NCBI RefSeq assembly: GCF_019583405.1
Contig: NZ_SZUU01000004.1
Coordinates: 310,001 to 374,000, forward strand
Source of the DNA: Bacteroides fragilis
Lineage (GTDB): Bacteria > Bacteroidota > Bacteroidia > Bacteroidales > Bacteroidaceae
DNA length: 64,000 nucleotides
Direction of reading: 5' to 3'
Numbering within the stretch: position 1 is the first letter of the stretch; every line of letters starts with the position of its first letter. Positions 1-8,418 of the stretch are shown in pieces. The notes beneath the pieces are model-generated. The model searched no databases, was not told the DNA's origin, and saw only the letters and a list, made by a program, of their open reading frames with translations. A program made the translations under genes and the position numbers.

Positions 1-2
1 AT

Positions 3-44
3 AATGCTGCAGAAGAAGAAAAAAAAGAATACATTTGTAGCTGA
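3..44 (+). CDS. possible 3' end of a gene entering from the left
   Basis: One forward frame is open from the window edge to a TGA at 42-44 and would encode a short Glu/Lys-rich tail ending EYICS. Another frame is open for longer, so the assignment is weak. The tRNA promoter begins just after this stop, which fits a gene ending here. No family can be named from 13 residues. Confidence 0.2.
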   Translation, partial: NAAEEEKKEYICS

Positions 45-50
45 AAACGC

Positions 51-78
51 TTGTGGTTCGCATTTTTTTTGTAATTTG
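51..78 (+). promoter_or_regulatory. putative promoter of tRNA-Ser
   Basis: TTG at 51-53 and TAATTTG at 72-78 are separated by 18 bases, close to the Bacteroides -33/-7 arrangement (the -7 box is one base short of TAnnTTTG). It lies 26 bases before the tRNA. Confidence 0.4.
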
Positions 79-104
79 CACCCGATTTGAGGGAAGCACC
101 GATT

Positions 105-192
105 GGAGAGATGCTCGAGTGGTTGAAGAGGCACGCCTGGAAAGCGTGTATACGCCAAAAGTGTATCGCGGGTTCGAATCCCGCTCTCTCCG
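105..192 (+). tRNA. tRNA-Ser (anticodon GGA)
   Basis: An 88-base cloverleaf. The acceptor stem pairs GGAGAGA (105-111) with TCTCTCC (185-191), with discriminator G192. The anticodon stem CACGC/GCGTG encloses loop CTGGAAA, giving anticodon GGA, which reads UCC and UCU. A long variable arm, typical of class II serine tRNAs, lies between the anticodon stem and the T arm (GGGTTCGAATCCC). The CCA end is not encoded. The next gene begins 79 bases downstream without an obvious promoter of its own, so read-through into the ExbB operon is possible. Confidence 0.97.
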
Positions 193-270
193 CAAGAAGT
201 ATAAACAAGAGACGATAAGTAAATACAATAATAATAATTTAATTAATTAATCTTAAAAATTAGACACACA

Positions 271-1095
271 ATGAAAAAGTTATTTGCAATTGTTGCTGTG
301 ATGGGAGTCTTAACATTTGGCTCAACTCAACTCGTTCAGGCTCAGGATGCTGCTGCCACCGAACAAGCTGCTCCTGCAGCAGACAAACCGGTTGCTGACG
401 CTGTAGCTGAGGCTGCTGAAGCTTCTGCTCCTCTTGCTGGTGCTGAAGAAGAAGGTGGTATCCACAAAGAAATTAAAGTAAAATTCATCGAAGGTACTGC
501 ATCTTTCATGAGTTTGGTTGCTATCGCATTGGTTATTGGTTTGGCTTTCTGTATTGAACGTATCATTTACCTGAGCTTGGCTGAAATCAACACTAAGAAA
601 TTTATGTCTTCTATTGAAGCAGCTTTGGAAAAAGGTGATGTTGAAGCTGCAAAAGACATCGCTCGTAACACAAGAGGTCCTGTTGCTTCTATCTATTATC
701 AGGGTCTGATGAGAATTGACCAGGGTATCGATGTTGTTGAAAAATCAGTAGTATCTTATGGTGGTGTTCAGGCTGGTTACCTTGAAAAAGGATGTTCTTG
801 GATCACATTGTTTATCGCAATGGCTCCGTCATTAGGATTCTTGGGTACTGTAGTAGGTATGGTTATGGCGTTCGATAAGATTCAACAGCAGGGTGATATC
901 TCTCCGACAGTTGTTGCCGGTGGTATGAAGGTTGCCTTGATTACTACTATCTTCGGTTTGGTTGTAGCTTTGATCCTTCAGGTATTCTATAACTACATCC
1001 TTGCTAAAATTGAAGCTCTTACAAGCGAAATGGAAGATTCTTCTATCTCTTTGCTTGACATGGTAATCAAATATAACTTGAAATACAAAAAATAA
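271..1095 (+). CDS. MotA/TolQ/ExbB proton channel family protein
   Basis: ExbB/TolQ-type inner-membrane proton channel subunit, which with ExbD energises TonB-dependent outer-membrane transport or a Tol-like system. The 274-aa product starts with a signal-peptide-like segment (about residues 1-24, ending VQA) and an Ala/Pro/Glu-rich linker (25-65). Three membrane helices follow near 75-97, 175-200 and 217-240, the last two with the Gly-rich GFLGTVVGM and TTIFGLVVA signatures of the family. The Ala-rich amino-terminal extension is common in Bacteroidetes ExbB. It is the first of four tightly spaced genes. No tonB gene is in the window, so whether it serves TonB or a Tol or gliding-type system is open. 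Confidence 0.9.
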   Translation: MKKLFAIVAVMGVLTFGSTQLVQAQDAAATEQAAPAADKPVADAVAEAAEASAPLAGAEEEGGIHKEIKVKFIEGTASFMSLVAIALVIGLAFCIERIIYLSLAEINTKKFMSSIEAALEKGDVEAAKDIARNTRGPVASIYYQGLMRIDQGIDVVEKSVVSYGGVQAGYLEKGCSWITLFIAMAPSLGFLGTVVGMVMAFDKIQQQGDISPTVVAGGMKVALITTIFGLVVALILQVFYNYILAKIEALTSEMEDSSISLLDMVIKYNLKYKK

Positions 1096-1101
1096 TCTGA
1101 G

Positions 1102-1572
1102 ATGAGTAAGTTAACATATAAAGTATCGTATTACGTACTGTACGCGATGTTTGCTCTTATCGTGATCGTATTAGGTTTATTCTATTTTGGTGGACAAATG
1201 GAAACTCCAATTGTATACGACATGGATAATCCCGCAAACACAGATGCCTTGCTGTACTTGATGTATGGTCTGTTTGGCATTGCTGTAGTTGCAACTGTGG
1301 TTGCTGCTATCTTCCAGTTCGGTTCTGCTTTGAAAGATAATCCAAAAGGTGCTATCAGATCATTGCTCGGACTTATTCTTCTGGTTCTTGTGTTGGTCGT
1401 AGCATGGTCTATGGGTAGTGGTGAAGCACTGACAATTCAAGGATATGAGGGAACTGATAACGTTCCTTTCTGGTTAAAGCTGACTGATATGTTCCTTTAT
1501 AGTATCTATTTCTTAATGTTGGTAACAGTTCTTGCTATCATCGGAAGTAGTATCAAAAAGAAATTATCATAA
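1102..1572 (+). CDS. four-helix membrane protein inside the ExbB-ExbD operon
   Basis: A 156-aa protein with four predicted membrane helices (about 12-30, 52-74, 85-103 and 128-152), a short polar loop after the first helix and a Lys-rich carboxyl end. I recognise no named family or catalytic motif. It begins 6 bases after the ExbB stop and is followed 36 bases later by ExbD. This fixed position between channel subunits suggests an accessory part of the same motor complex. That role is inferred from position only. Confidence 0.8.
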   Translation: MSKLTYKVSYYVLYAMFALIVIVLGLFYFGGQMETPIVYDMDNPANTDALLYLMYGLFGIAVVATVVAAIFQFGSALKDNPKGAIRSLLGLILLVLVLVVAWSMGSGEALTIQGYEGTDNVPFWLKLTDMFLYSIYFLMLVTVLAIIGSSIKKKLS

Positions 1573-1608
1573 CTAATTGAGGAAACTCAATAAAATACAG
1601 TAACTACA

Positions 1609-2199
1609 ATGGCAAAAGGAAATAGAAAAGTTCCTGAGATTAATTCAAGTTCAACAGCAGATATTGCATTCTTATTGCTTATCTTCTTCTTGATTACGAC
1701 ATCTATGGATACTGACCGTGGTCTGGCAAGACAATTGCCTCCCCCTCCCGATAAGGATCAGGTTGATAATGACGTAATTGTTAAGGACCGTAACGTTTTA
1801 CAGATTCTATTGAACTATCAGAATCAGTTGATGTGCGGTGGTGAATATGTTGATGTGAAGCAATTGAGGGAAAAAGCCAAAGAGTTCATTGCCAATCCAT
1901 ATAACGATGAAAAATTACCGGAAAAACACGCTAAAGATGTGCCTTTCTTTGGTAATGTCATGGTTACGGAGAATCATGTAATCTCTTTGCAGAGTGACCG
2001 TGGATCTTCTTATCAGGTCTATTTTGATGTTCAGAATGAGCTGGTTGCTGCTTATAATGAGTTGAGAGATGAATTGGCTCAGGAAAAGTGGCAGAAAAAC
2101 TATGCTGATTTGAATGAAGATCAGCAGAAAGCTATTCGTGAAATTTTTCCTCAGAAAATATCTGAGGCTGAACCTAAAGGAGTAAAAAAGAATAATTAA
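1609..2199 (+). CDS. ExbD/TolR family protein (first copy)
   Basis: ExbD/TolR subunit of the proton-driven motor. The 196-aa product has a short cytoplasmic start, one membrane helix (about 16-32) with the conserved Asp in STADIAFLLLIFFLITT, a Pro-rich stretch (PPPPD) right after the membrane, and a periplasmic domain. It is longer than typical ExbD (about 140 aa) because of an extra charged region around residues 80-190. Its stop codon shares one base with the next start (TAATG at 2197-2201), so the two ExbD copies are probably translationally coupled and may form a heteromeric complex. Confidence 0.9.
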   Translation: MAKGNRKVPEINSSSTADIAFLLLIFFLITTSMDTDRGLARQLPPPPDKDQVDNDVIVKDRNVLQILLNYQNQLMCGGEYVDVKQLREKAKEFIANPYNDEKLPEKHAKDVPFFGNVMVTENHVISLQSDRGSSYQVYFDVQNELVAAYNELRDELAQEKWQKNYADLNEDQQKAIREIFPQKISEAEPKGVKKNN

Positions 2200-2663
2200 T
2201 GGGAAAATTTAATAAAACAGGTAAGCGCGGGATGCCTACGCTGAATACTTCTTCACTACCTGACTTGATCTTTACATTGTTGTTCTTCTTTATGATTGTA
2301 ACAACAATGCGTGAAGTTTCATTGAAGGTTGAGTTTAAGATTCCGCAAGGTACTGAGTTGGAAAAGCTTGAAAAGAAATCTTTGGTTACGTTTATCTACG
2401 TAGGTAAACCGACAGCAGAATTTCGTAAAAAACTGGGGTCTGAAAGCCGTATCCAGTTGAATGATGCATATGCTGAAGTTGACGAGATTCAGGCTTATGT
2501 AACTAACGAGCGTTCAAGTATGAAAGAGGAAGACCAACCCTTTATGACTGTGTCTTTGAAAATTGACCAGGATACTAAAATGGGTATCGTTACCGATATT
2601 AAACAGGCTCTTCGTCAAGCTTATGCACTGAAAATTAACTATTCTGCGAGAGCTCGCGAATAA
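2199..2663 (+). CDS. ExbD/TolR family protein (second copy)
   Basis: Second ExbD/TolR protein of the operon, 154 aa, the usual family length. The single membrane helix is around residues 20-38, with the key Asp in SLPDLIFTLLFFFMIVTT. A periplasmic domain follows, ending in the pattern DIKQALRQAYALKINYSA. It differs clearly from the first copy, so this is an old duplication rather than a recent repeat. It is followed 17 bases later by a strong hairpin terminator, which closes the four-gene operon. Confidence 0.92.
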   Translation: MGKFNKTGKRGMPTLNTSSLPDLIFTLLFFFMIVTTMREVSLKVEFKIPQGTELEKLEKKSLVTFIYVGKPTAEFRKKLGSESRIQLNDAYAEVDEIQAYVTNERSSMKEEDQPFMTVSLKIDQDTKMGIVTDIKQALRQAYALKINYSARARE

Positions 2664-2680
2664 GTTGATTCCATACATAG

Positions 2681-2720
2681 AAAAGGTCGTCTGATTAATT
2701 CCCAGACGGCCTTTTTTCTT
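2681..2720 (+). terminator. intrinsic terminator of the exbB-exbD operon
   Basis: Stem AAGGTCGTCTG pairs with CAGACGGCCTT across a short AT-rich loop, and the 3' arm runs into TTTTTTCTT. It sits immediately after the second exbD. Confidence 0.9.
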
Positions 2721-3056
2721 ATGAGTATGTCTGGGTTTCTGTGATTGCTTACCCATAGATTTATGTTATTCAAGATTGTGGTGCATTATTGTGTAGACCA
2801 AAAGGCGAGCGATCTATTGCTTTTGTACGATAATACAGTTTTTTACTGTTGTCAATGTTTTCTTCTTTTTAGTCTGCTTGATACAGGGTGAGTCATTGTG
2901 GGGCAGGTCAATGGTGAAGGTATAGAAGTAGTGATCAGTCTTACGACCTTGAGAACTAAAGTTCAATATCTCTGTTGATCGGTTGAAAGCTGGCTATTTT
3001 AATTTTGCCTGACTACAAGGCAATAACATCATCACTACTCCTATATTGAATTCAGG
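2721..3056. other. intergenic region with a possible gene remnant
   Basis: No complete gene seen. On the minus strand a frame stays open from about 2993 to a stop at 2814-2816 without any ATG. Its residues (for example DHYFYTFTIDLPHND) look protein-like, so it may be the decayed end of a lost gene. I cannot name the family. Confidence 0.3.
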
Positions 3057-4337
3057 TTATTGACCTGTATAGAATTCTATGATTCGTTTGATGGATCTCT
3101 GGCAAACCGGACAAAATGTGGGATATTCATTTGTGCGCATGCGGCAATCGAATGCCGGGCGATAGATACCTTTAGCCGAGTAACCTCCCCCTTCGTATAC
3201 ACCTGTGGGGTATTGGCCCCTATCTGCTACCGGAGTCGGAACCGGGGTACCTTTGGTGAGCATATCTTCCCATTTGGAAGCGAAGTTGACACGTGTGGTT
3301 ATGTTTTGTTCCCATGGTTCGATACTGAGTGGATAGAGGCCGTTCATCACATCTTCGTCATAGAAGTATTCATCGGCCAGACCACCGAAACTATGTCCGA
3401 ATTCATGTACCACTACCGGACGGAAGTTGGGGTGATGTGCGGTGGTTAATGTGAAAGCATTGTAGATGCCGCCTCCGCCATATTGTTCTGTATTGGCGAG
3501 GATTATGATATGTTCATAGGGAATGCCTGCCAATGCGTCGTTAATTGCTTTTACACGGCTGGTAGTCAGATAGCGGTCAGAGTAGAAAGTATCGAAGTGC
3601 GAGCCGAAGGCGGTATGTTTCCATGCTCCCTGTTTCGGAGCGCTGACTCCGCTGTCTGCGGAAGGACTGGCTACGGCTATGATATTGAAACGGTTCTTCA
3701 TAGACTGGAACGGTTCGTGCGAAAATAGTGCTTCGCATGCCACGGCTGCATCTTTATAGAAAGTTTCCATTTCGGCTTTCGTATATCCTTCGGCCAGGAT
3801 TGCCACATCGATACATTGTTCTTCGTTTCCGCTTTTCAGCAAATATTTGTGTGGGGTGATGTGTGTGAGTCCTTTTTTATGTATCAGAATATCATTGGGC
3901 CTGACGATATGCTTCAGGTTTGCGCTTACTTCGTGTTTGTTGTTGCGCAGCGTGATTTCTACTTCCGCTGGTTTTACAGGGTAGGGCAGGAGATAAGTAT
4001 TCTCAAATCCTTTGGTTACTTCTTTAGCTTCGTCTGTCTCCAGCCATTCCTGGAATAGTGAGGAAAACGAAGTGGCATAGATAACTTTTCCGCTTTCCAC
4101 ATCACGCATGACAATTTGCCCGTTTCCTTCCAGTGGTAATTCTGCAAGATGATGCCGTCTGCCCGCCCATGTAGGCAGTTCCGAAAGTTCGTCGAGACAA
4201 ATTGATTGCTTTTCCGCATTTCCGGTGAAAAGATAATCGACGCGCAGTGTTTTGTTCGTAAAGTAGTCCGAAAAGTTTTGTGCGTATGCACATCCTGTCA
4301 CGAAAAGACAGGTGAATAAGGTCAATATTAGCTTCAT
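3057..4337 (-). CDS. M64 family metallopeptidase (IgA peptidase M64-like)
   Basis: Secreted zinc peptidase of the M64 family, 426 aa. An amino-terminal export signal (about 1-19) has a cysteine at its end (FVTGCAYAQ), so either a lipoprotein or cleavage after AYA is possible. The middle holds the HExxH zinc site HEFGHSFGGLADE (H311, E312, H315). Near the end a CxxC pair (FCPVCQ) may bind a second metal or form a disulfide. Family members include a clostridial IgA protease, but the substrate of this one is unknown. It has its own promoter box and is divergent from the Lrp-type regulator, which may control it. Confidence 0.88.
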   Translation of the reverse strand: MKLILTLFTCLFVTGCAYAQNFSDYFTNKTLRVDYLFTGNAEKQSICLDELSELPTWAGRRHHLAELPLEGNGQIVMRDVESGKVIYATSFSSLFQEWLETDEAKEVTKGFENTYLLPYPVKPAEVEITLRNNKHEVSANLKHIVRPNDILIHKKGLTHITPHKYLLKSGNEEQCIDVAILAEGYTKAEMETFYKDAAVACEALFSHEPFQSMKNRFNIIAVASPSADSGVSAPKQGAWKHTAFGSHFDTFYSDRYLTTSRVKAINDALAGIPYEHIIILANTEQYGGGGIYNAFTLTTAHHPNFRPVVVHEFGHSFGGLADEYFYDEDVMNGLYPLSIEPWEQNITTRVNFASKWEDMLTKGTPVPTPVADRGQYPTGVYEGGGYSAKGIYRPAFDCRMRTNEYPTFCPVCQRSIKRIIEFYTGQ

Positions 4338-4360
4338 ATCGTGTGAATTTATTGTTTTTA

Positions 4361-4368
4361 CAAAGGTA
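4361..4368 (-). promoter_or_regulatory. -7 box of the M64 peptidase gene
   Basis: Minus-strand TACCTTTG, 23 bases before the start codon. No convincing -33 box. Confidence 0.5.
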
Positions 4369-4442
4369 CGAACTATTGCCGATTTATTCTATTTTTACAA
4401 ATAAAAGTAATAAACTATAGTATTTATTGCCGGGGAAATAAC

Positions 4443-4450
4443 TAACTTTG
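4443..4450 (+). promoter_or_regulatory. -7 box of the lrp-type gene
   Basis: TAACTTTG, a full match to TAnnTTTG, 37 bases before the start codon. The divergent peptidase -7 box lies about 75 bases away, so one regulator could control both. Confidence 0.55.
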
Positions 4451-4487
4451 CATTAGAGATTGATATATTAAAACAAATTGATTTAAA

Positions 4488-4964
4488 ATGGGACATCATC
4501 AATTAGATACTTTAGACGAGCAGATTCTGAAGTTGATTGCCGACAATGCCCGCATTCCGTTTCTGGAAGTGGCAAGAGCGTGCAACGTTTCGGGTGCGGC
4601 TATTCATCAACGCATACAGAAGTTGACTAATCTGGGTATATTGAAAGGTTCGGAGTATGTTATCGACCCGGAGAAGATTGGATATGAGACATGTGCTTAT
4701 ATTGGGATTTATCTGAAAGATCCTGAGTCGTTCGATTCTGTGACCAAAGCTTTGGAAGCGATTCCGGAAGTAGTGGAATGTCATTTCACCACCGGGAAAT
4801 ACGATATGTTTATCAAGATATACGCAAGGAACAACCATCACCTTCTGAGTGTGATCCATGATAAACTTCAACCGTTGGGATTGGCTCGTACGGAGACGCT
4901 TATTTCATTCCATGAAGCTATCAAGCGGCAAATGCCGATCATGGTAGAAACGGACGAGGATTAA
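4488..4964 (+). CDS. Lrp/AsnC family transcriptional regulator
   Basis: Leucine-responsive-type regulator, 158 aa, the family's normal length. An amino-terminal winged helix-turn-helix (about 6-65) with the pattern ARIPFLEVARACNVS and AIHQRIQKL is followed by the RAM/AsnC effector domain (about 70-145; GYETCAYIGIYL, VVECHFTTGKYDMFIKIYA). Such proteins form octamers and respond to amino acids. The gene is monocistronic. It is divergent from the M64 peptidase and its stop lies only two bases from the folA stop on the other strand, with no terminator between the convergent genes. Confidence 0.93.
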   Translation: MGHHQLDTLDEQILKLIADNARIPFLEVARACNVSGAAIHQRIQKLTNLGILKGSEYVIDPEKIGYETCAYIGIYLKDPESFDSVTKALEAIPEVVECHFTTGKYDMFIKIYARNNHHLLSVIHDKLQPLGLARTETLISFHEAIKRQMPIMVETDED

Positions 4965-4966
4965 GT

Positions 4967-5461
4967 TTATCCCCGAACGTAATCTACGAAAGCATATGAG
5001 CAGAGATGTTTCTCATCCGCAGGATGGACTTCTCTGCTTTTTTCGTGCCATATAGTCGTATCTACAGCCGGGAAAAAGGCATCTGCTTCCGGAGCTGTGT
5101 CATCAACTTCGGTCAGGCATAGTTCGTCGGCCAAAGGCATGGCTTGGCGGTAGACACTTGCTCCTCCGATGATGTATACTTTCTCTTCTTCCTGACAACT
5201 CTTCAAAGCGGCTTCCAGCGAAGTGAACACCTCTGCTCCGGGACATTCGGTTGCCGGATTGGAAGAGAGTACCACATTCCGTCGATTGGGTAACGCTCCT
5301 TTAGGAAGCGATTCGAAAGTTTTTCGTCCCATTATGATTGTGTTTCCTGTGGTCAGCGCCTTGAAACGTTTCAGGTCGTTGGGCAGCCAGAATAAAAGCT
5401 TGTTTTGAAATCCTATGGCCATTCGGTGGTCTACAGCGGCAATAATGCTAATTCTACTCAT
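4967..5461 (-). CDS. folA: dihydrofolate reductase
   Basis: Reduces dihydrofolate to tetrahydrofolate with NADPH. The 164-aa product has the DHFR core: IIAAVDHRMAIG at the start, LPNDLKRFKALTTG with the acidic active-site residue, the NADPH-site IIMGRKTFESLP, and the later VYIIGGASVY motif. It lies 17 bases downstream of thyA on the same strand, the common thyA-folA pairing: thymidylate synthase makes dihydrofolate and this enzyme recycles it. Confidence 0.97.
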   Translation of the reverse strand: MSRISIIAAVDHRMAIGFQNKLLFWLPNDLKRFKALTTGNTIIMGRKTFESLPKGALPNRRNVVLSSNPATECPGAEVFTSLEAALKSCQEEEKVYIIGGASVYRQAMPLADELCLTEVDDTAPEADAFFPAVDTTIWHEKSREVHPADEKHLCSYAFVDYVRG

Positions 5462-5478
5462 AGTCTGGTGGAGTTATG

Positions 5479-6273
5479 TTATACCGCAACTTTCCCTGCA
5501 ATGTGCGGGTGCGGATTGTAGTTTACTAATTCAAAATCCTCAAACCGGAAGTCGAAGATACTTTTCACATCCGGATTTATTTTCATCTGCGGCAGTGTAC
5601 GGGGCTCCCGGCTAAGTTGCAGTTTCACCTGTTCCAGATGATTCAGGTAGATATGCGCATCACCCAGCGTGTGGATGAACTCTCCCGCTTTCAAACCGGT
5701 GACTTGTGCCATCATCTGTAGCAGCAGTGCATAGGAGGCTATGTTGAACGGTACACCCAGGAAGATATCGGCGCTGCGCTGGTAGAGTTGCAGGCTCAAT
5801 CGTCCGTTCGCTACGTAAAACTGAAAGAACGCGTGGCAGGGAGGGAGGTTCATGTGATCCAGGTCACCGACGTTCCAGGCACTGACGATGATGCGGCGTG
5901 AATCCGGATTGTGTTTGATGGCATCCACCGCTTCACTGATCTGGTCGATGAATCCGCCGTCATAGTTGGGCCACGAACGCCACTGATAACCATAAATATG
6001 TCCCAGGTCGCCCTTCTCGTCCGCCCATTCGTTCCAGATGCGTACACCGTGGTCCTGCAGATATTTCACATTTGTGTCTCCTTTCAGGAACCACAACAGT
6101 TCGTAAATGATCGATTTCAGATGAAGTTTCTTGGTAGTGAGGCAAGGGAAGCCTTCGTCCAGGTCGAAACGCATCTGGTGTCCGAAGACACTGATGGTTC
6201 CCGTTCCGGTGCGGTCACCTTTTTCTGTTCCTTCTGCCAACACCCGGTTGAGCAGATCTAAATATTGTTTCAT
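5479..6273 (-). CDS. thyA: thymidylate synthase
   Basis: Converts dUMP to dTMP using methylene-tetrahydrofolate. From the start chosen here ([15 protein letters not shown]) the product is 264 aa, exactly the usual ThyA length. A 14-residue longer frame would begin inside the promoter -7 box (6313-6320), so it is rejected. Visible motifs include [18 protein letters not shown], the catalytic-cysteine segment [12 protein letters not shown], the dUMP site [22 protein letters not shown], and the carboxyl end [12 protein letters not shown]. Operon with folA. Confidence 0.97.
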   Translation of the reverse strand: MKQYLDLLNRVLAEGTEKGDRTGTGTISVFGHQMRFDLDEGFPCLTTKKLHLKSIIYELLWFLKGDTNVKYLQDHGVRIWNEWADEKGDLGHIYGYQWRSWPNYDGGFIDQISEAVDAIKHNPDSRRIIVSAWNVGDLDHMNLPPCHAFFQFYVANGRLSLQLYQRSADIFLGVPFNIASYALLLQMMAQVTGLKAGEFIHTLGDAHIYLNHLEQVKLQLSREPRTLPQMKINPDVKSIFDFRFEDFELVNYNPHPHIAGKVAV

Positions 6274-6312
6274 ATGGATGGTTATACTTCTTGAGTTACT
6301 AAAAATTCCTGC

Positions 6313-6320
6313 CAAAGTTA
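6313..6320 (-). promoter_or_regulatory. -7 box of thyA-folA
   Basis: Minus-strand TAACTTTG, 39 bases before the chosen thyA start. It overlaps the upstream ATG at 6315 and so decides the start. Confidence 0.55.
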
Positions 6321-6339
6321 CAAAAACAGCCCGAATAAC

Positions 6340-7614
6340 TTACAAGAACGGTGTGAATAAGTTCGCAAACCAACATTTAAACTTCTTCCAAGCCGATTTC
6401 TGTCTCCACATTTCCGGGGTCAGACGGGTGCAATGCAGGGTGTCGGCTTCAAAAACGTCATTTAACTGCTGAGTGATGTTTTTGTCGAAAATGAAGGCAT
6501 TCGTTTCATAATCGTATCGCAGGCTCCGGCTGTTCAGGTTAGCTGTACCTACGGTGCAGAACAGATCGTCCACCATCATGATCTTTGAGTGGTGGAATCC
6601 ACCGTTGTACAGATAGATATTTGCCCCTTTTTTCATCAGTTTCTGCACGGCATAGAGCGAGGCATCCGGTGTGAAAGGGATATCCGATTTGGAAGAAATC
6701 ATGATTTCTACTTTCGTTCCCCGGTTCAGTGCCCTCTTGAGGGCCTTGCGGATGGAGGAAGTCGGAACGAAGTATGGATTCACGATGCGTACATCGTGTT
6801 GCGCGGCATAGATAGACATGGCATACGTGTGGCTCAGCATTCGGGAGTTCCGTTTGGGAGTGCGGTCTACGATTGCGATGATTGTGTTGCAACTGTCTGC
6901 ACGTTGCGGATGATTCGGGAAATATTCTTCGCCCACGATGTTTTGTTTGGTAGTCTTGTTCCAGATGTCGAGGAAGATTTCTTGCAGAATATTCACCGCG
7001 TCACCTTCGATCCGGATGTGCATATCGCGCCAGGTACCTATCTTGGGTAGCCCGTTGATGTAGTAATCCGCAATATTCATTCCACCCGTATACCCTATTT
7101 TTCCGTCGATGACCGCAATCTTCCGATGGTCACGATGGGCTGCATGGTTGATATACGGGAACTTGAACGGATCGAATTTTACGATTTCGATTCCTTTCTC
7201 CCGGATTGCTTTCAGATGCTTCTTTTTGAGTGGCTTGTTGTTCGACCAGTTACCGAATGCATCGAACAATGCCCGTACCTTGACACCCTCTTTCACTTTT
7301 TCGCCGAGCAGGTCGAACAGTGCATTGGCTATGGAGTCGTTACGGAAATTGAAATATTCCAGATGAATGTGATGCTTTGCTCCGCGGATGGCTTCGAACA
7401 AGTCTTCAAATTTCTCCCGCCCGCTTTTGATAAGTTTCACCTTATTATTGTCAGTGATAGGGATGTTAGAGTACTCGAGGAACTGCATGACGAGAGAGTC
7501 GCTTCGAATAAATTGTGTAGTGTCCTCCCGCTGCATCAGCAGGCTGTCAATATTCTGTGTTCGGGCAGTGCCTATAGAGAGAATGATCGCTATTATTAAA
7601 ACGTATAATTTCAA
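6340..7614 (-). CDS. cls: phospholipase D family protein, likely cardiolipin synthase
   Basis: Two complete HxKxxxxD motifs mark the phospholipase D superfamily: HRKIAVID (H163, K165, D170) and HSKIMMVD (H342, K344, D349), each followed by the Gly/Asn segment (GYTGGMN; VGTANLNSRS). Enzymes of this layout join two phosphatidylglycerols into cardiolipin. At 424 aa it is shorter than classical Cls, and instead of two membrane helices it has one signal-like hydrophobic start (MKLYVLIIAIILSIGTA), so the catalytic part is probably outside the inner membrane. A phospholipase or exported nuclease role is a less likely alternative. Its promoter box is at 7646-7653. Confidence 0.82.
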   Translation of the reverse strand: MKLYVLIIAIILSIGTARTQNIDSLLMQREDTTQFIRSDSLVMQFLEYSNIPITDNNKVKLIKSGREKFEDLFEAIRGAKHHIHLEYFNFRNDSIANALFDLLGEKVKEGVKVRALFDAFGNWSNNKPLKKKHLKAIREKGIEIVKFDPFKFPYINHAAHRDHRKIAVIDGKIGYTGGMNIADYYINGLPKIGTWRDMHIRIEGDAVNILQEIFLDIWNKTTKQNIVGEEYFPNHPQRADSCNTIIAIVDRTPKRNSRMLSHTYAMSIYAAQHDVRIVNPYFVPTSSIRKALKRALNRGTKVEIMISSKSDIPFTPDASLYAVQKLMKKGANIYLYNGGFHHSKIMMVDDLFCTVGTANLNSRSLRYDYETNAFIFDKNITQQLNDVFEADTLHCTRLTPEMWRQKSAWKKFKCWFANLFTPFL

Positions 7615-7645
7615 AACCTCAGTCTTTATTTAGTTTACAAGGAAA

Positions 7646-7653
7646 CAAAGATA
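7646..7653 (-). promoter_or_regulatory. -7 box of the cls-like gene
   Basis: Minus-strand TATCTTTG, 31 bases before the start codon. Confidence 0.5.
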
Positions 7654-7747
7654 CAACATCTCTGTTCTTGGCTTCTTTTTGTCAAGAGCAGATTTAATGT
7701 ATATTAACAGTGTGGCGCTTTTTCGGGAAAGAATAGGAGTAATGCTT

Positions 7748-7787
7748 GATAACATCAGGAGATAATTGATTTACTCCTGATGTTATC
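7748..7787. repeat. perfect 14-bp inverted repeat
   Basis: GATAACATCAGGAG (7748-7761) and its exact complement (7774-7787) around a 12-base loop. It has no T-run and lies upstream of the cls-like promoter, so it may be an operator or a structured leftover. Confidence 0.6.
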
Positions 7788-7840
7788 GGGTGGAAGAGCC
7801 GGGCTTCGGGGGCGAAAGCTTACTGCTTTTGGCAGGAATA

Positions 7841-7900
7841 CACCGTCTTCCGGACCGAAAGACACCGTCTGTTTCCTCCGGACGCACCGTCTTCCGGAAG
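7841..7900. repeat. three spaced copies of CACCGTCT
   Basis: CACCGTCT starts at 7841, 7863 and 7886 (periods 22 and 23), each followed by a CTTCCGG or CCTCCGG variant. The rest of the 474-base gap 7615-8088 holds no gene that I can see. Confidence 0.5.
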
Positions 7901-7920
7901 ATCTGCCGGTGATACCATAA

Positions 7921-7951
7921 AAAAAGGGAAGAGTTGCAACTCTTCCCTTTT
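7921..7951 (-). terminator. terminator of the ECF sigma operon
   Basis: A near-perfect palindrome AAAAGGGAAGAGTT-GC-AACTCTTCCCTTTT. Read on the minus strand it continues into a T-run, so it ends the operon 9567-8089. Confidence 0.85.
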
Positions 7952-8088
7952 ACCTCATATTAAATTGAATATATTGTATGTATCTTGTTTACAAAGATAA
8001 CGCATCCTGATCCTGAAAGCAAGTTTTTCACTTGTTTTTTAGGGCTGTTGCGCACAAATCTCTGTACGGCTTCCGGATTATCTCCGCA

Positions 8089-8418
8089 TCAAGCCATAGA
8101 CCATGCCTTGCGTGCTCCGAAGAAAGCGAGTACCAGAATGGCGATATAGAGAGATTTCGGATCGAATCCTGTTGTAAGCCCGTGTTGTACCATGGATACA
8201 AAAACTTCGCGCAGCGTACTGATAGTGGCTTGCAGACCTCCGAAGGCGAAGAACAGGATGACGCACAATACTGTGCAGACCGTTCCCCATATCTGGATCA
8301 ACCGGTGGTTTCGTCCCGGTAGGTTACGCATGACGCGGCGGCTGAACCCATCATCTTTTACTTCTTGTTTTTGCTCGCTGAAGAATTGCTTCAGGAGTTT
8401 ATCATCTGTTTCCGTCAT
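8089..8418 (-). CDS. small membrane protein in anti-sigma position
   Basis: 109 aa. A charged cytoplasmic start (about 1-38) rich in Lys, Asp and Glu is followed by two hydrophobic segments (about 43-62 and 88-107). It overlaps the 3' end of the sigma gene by 17 bases, so the two are co-expressed. ECF sigma genes are often followed by a membrane anti-sigma factor, and the size and topology fit. No zinc-binding HxxxCxxC motif of the ZAS type is present. The anti-sigma role is inferred from context; it resembles a Bacteroidales family of unknown function. Confidence 0.7.
   Translation of the reverse strand: MTETDDKLLKQFFSEQKQEVKDDGFSRRVMRNLPGRNHRLIQIWGTVCTVLCVILFFAFGGLQATISTLREVFVSMVQHGLTTGFDPKSLYIAILVLAFFGARKAWSMA

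Noticed and set aside
7841..7900. Spaced CACCGTCT copies considered as a CRISPR array
   Set aside because: Repeat is only 8 bases, spacing is about 14 bases, three copies, and no cas genes nearby.
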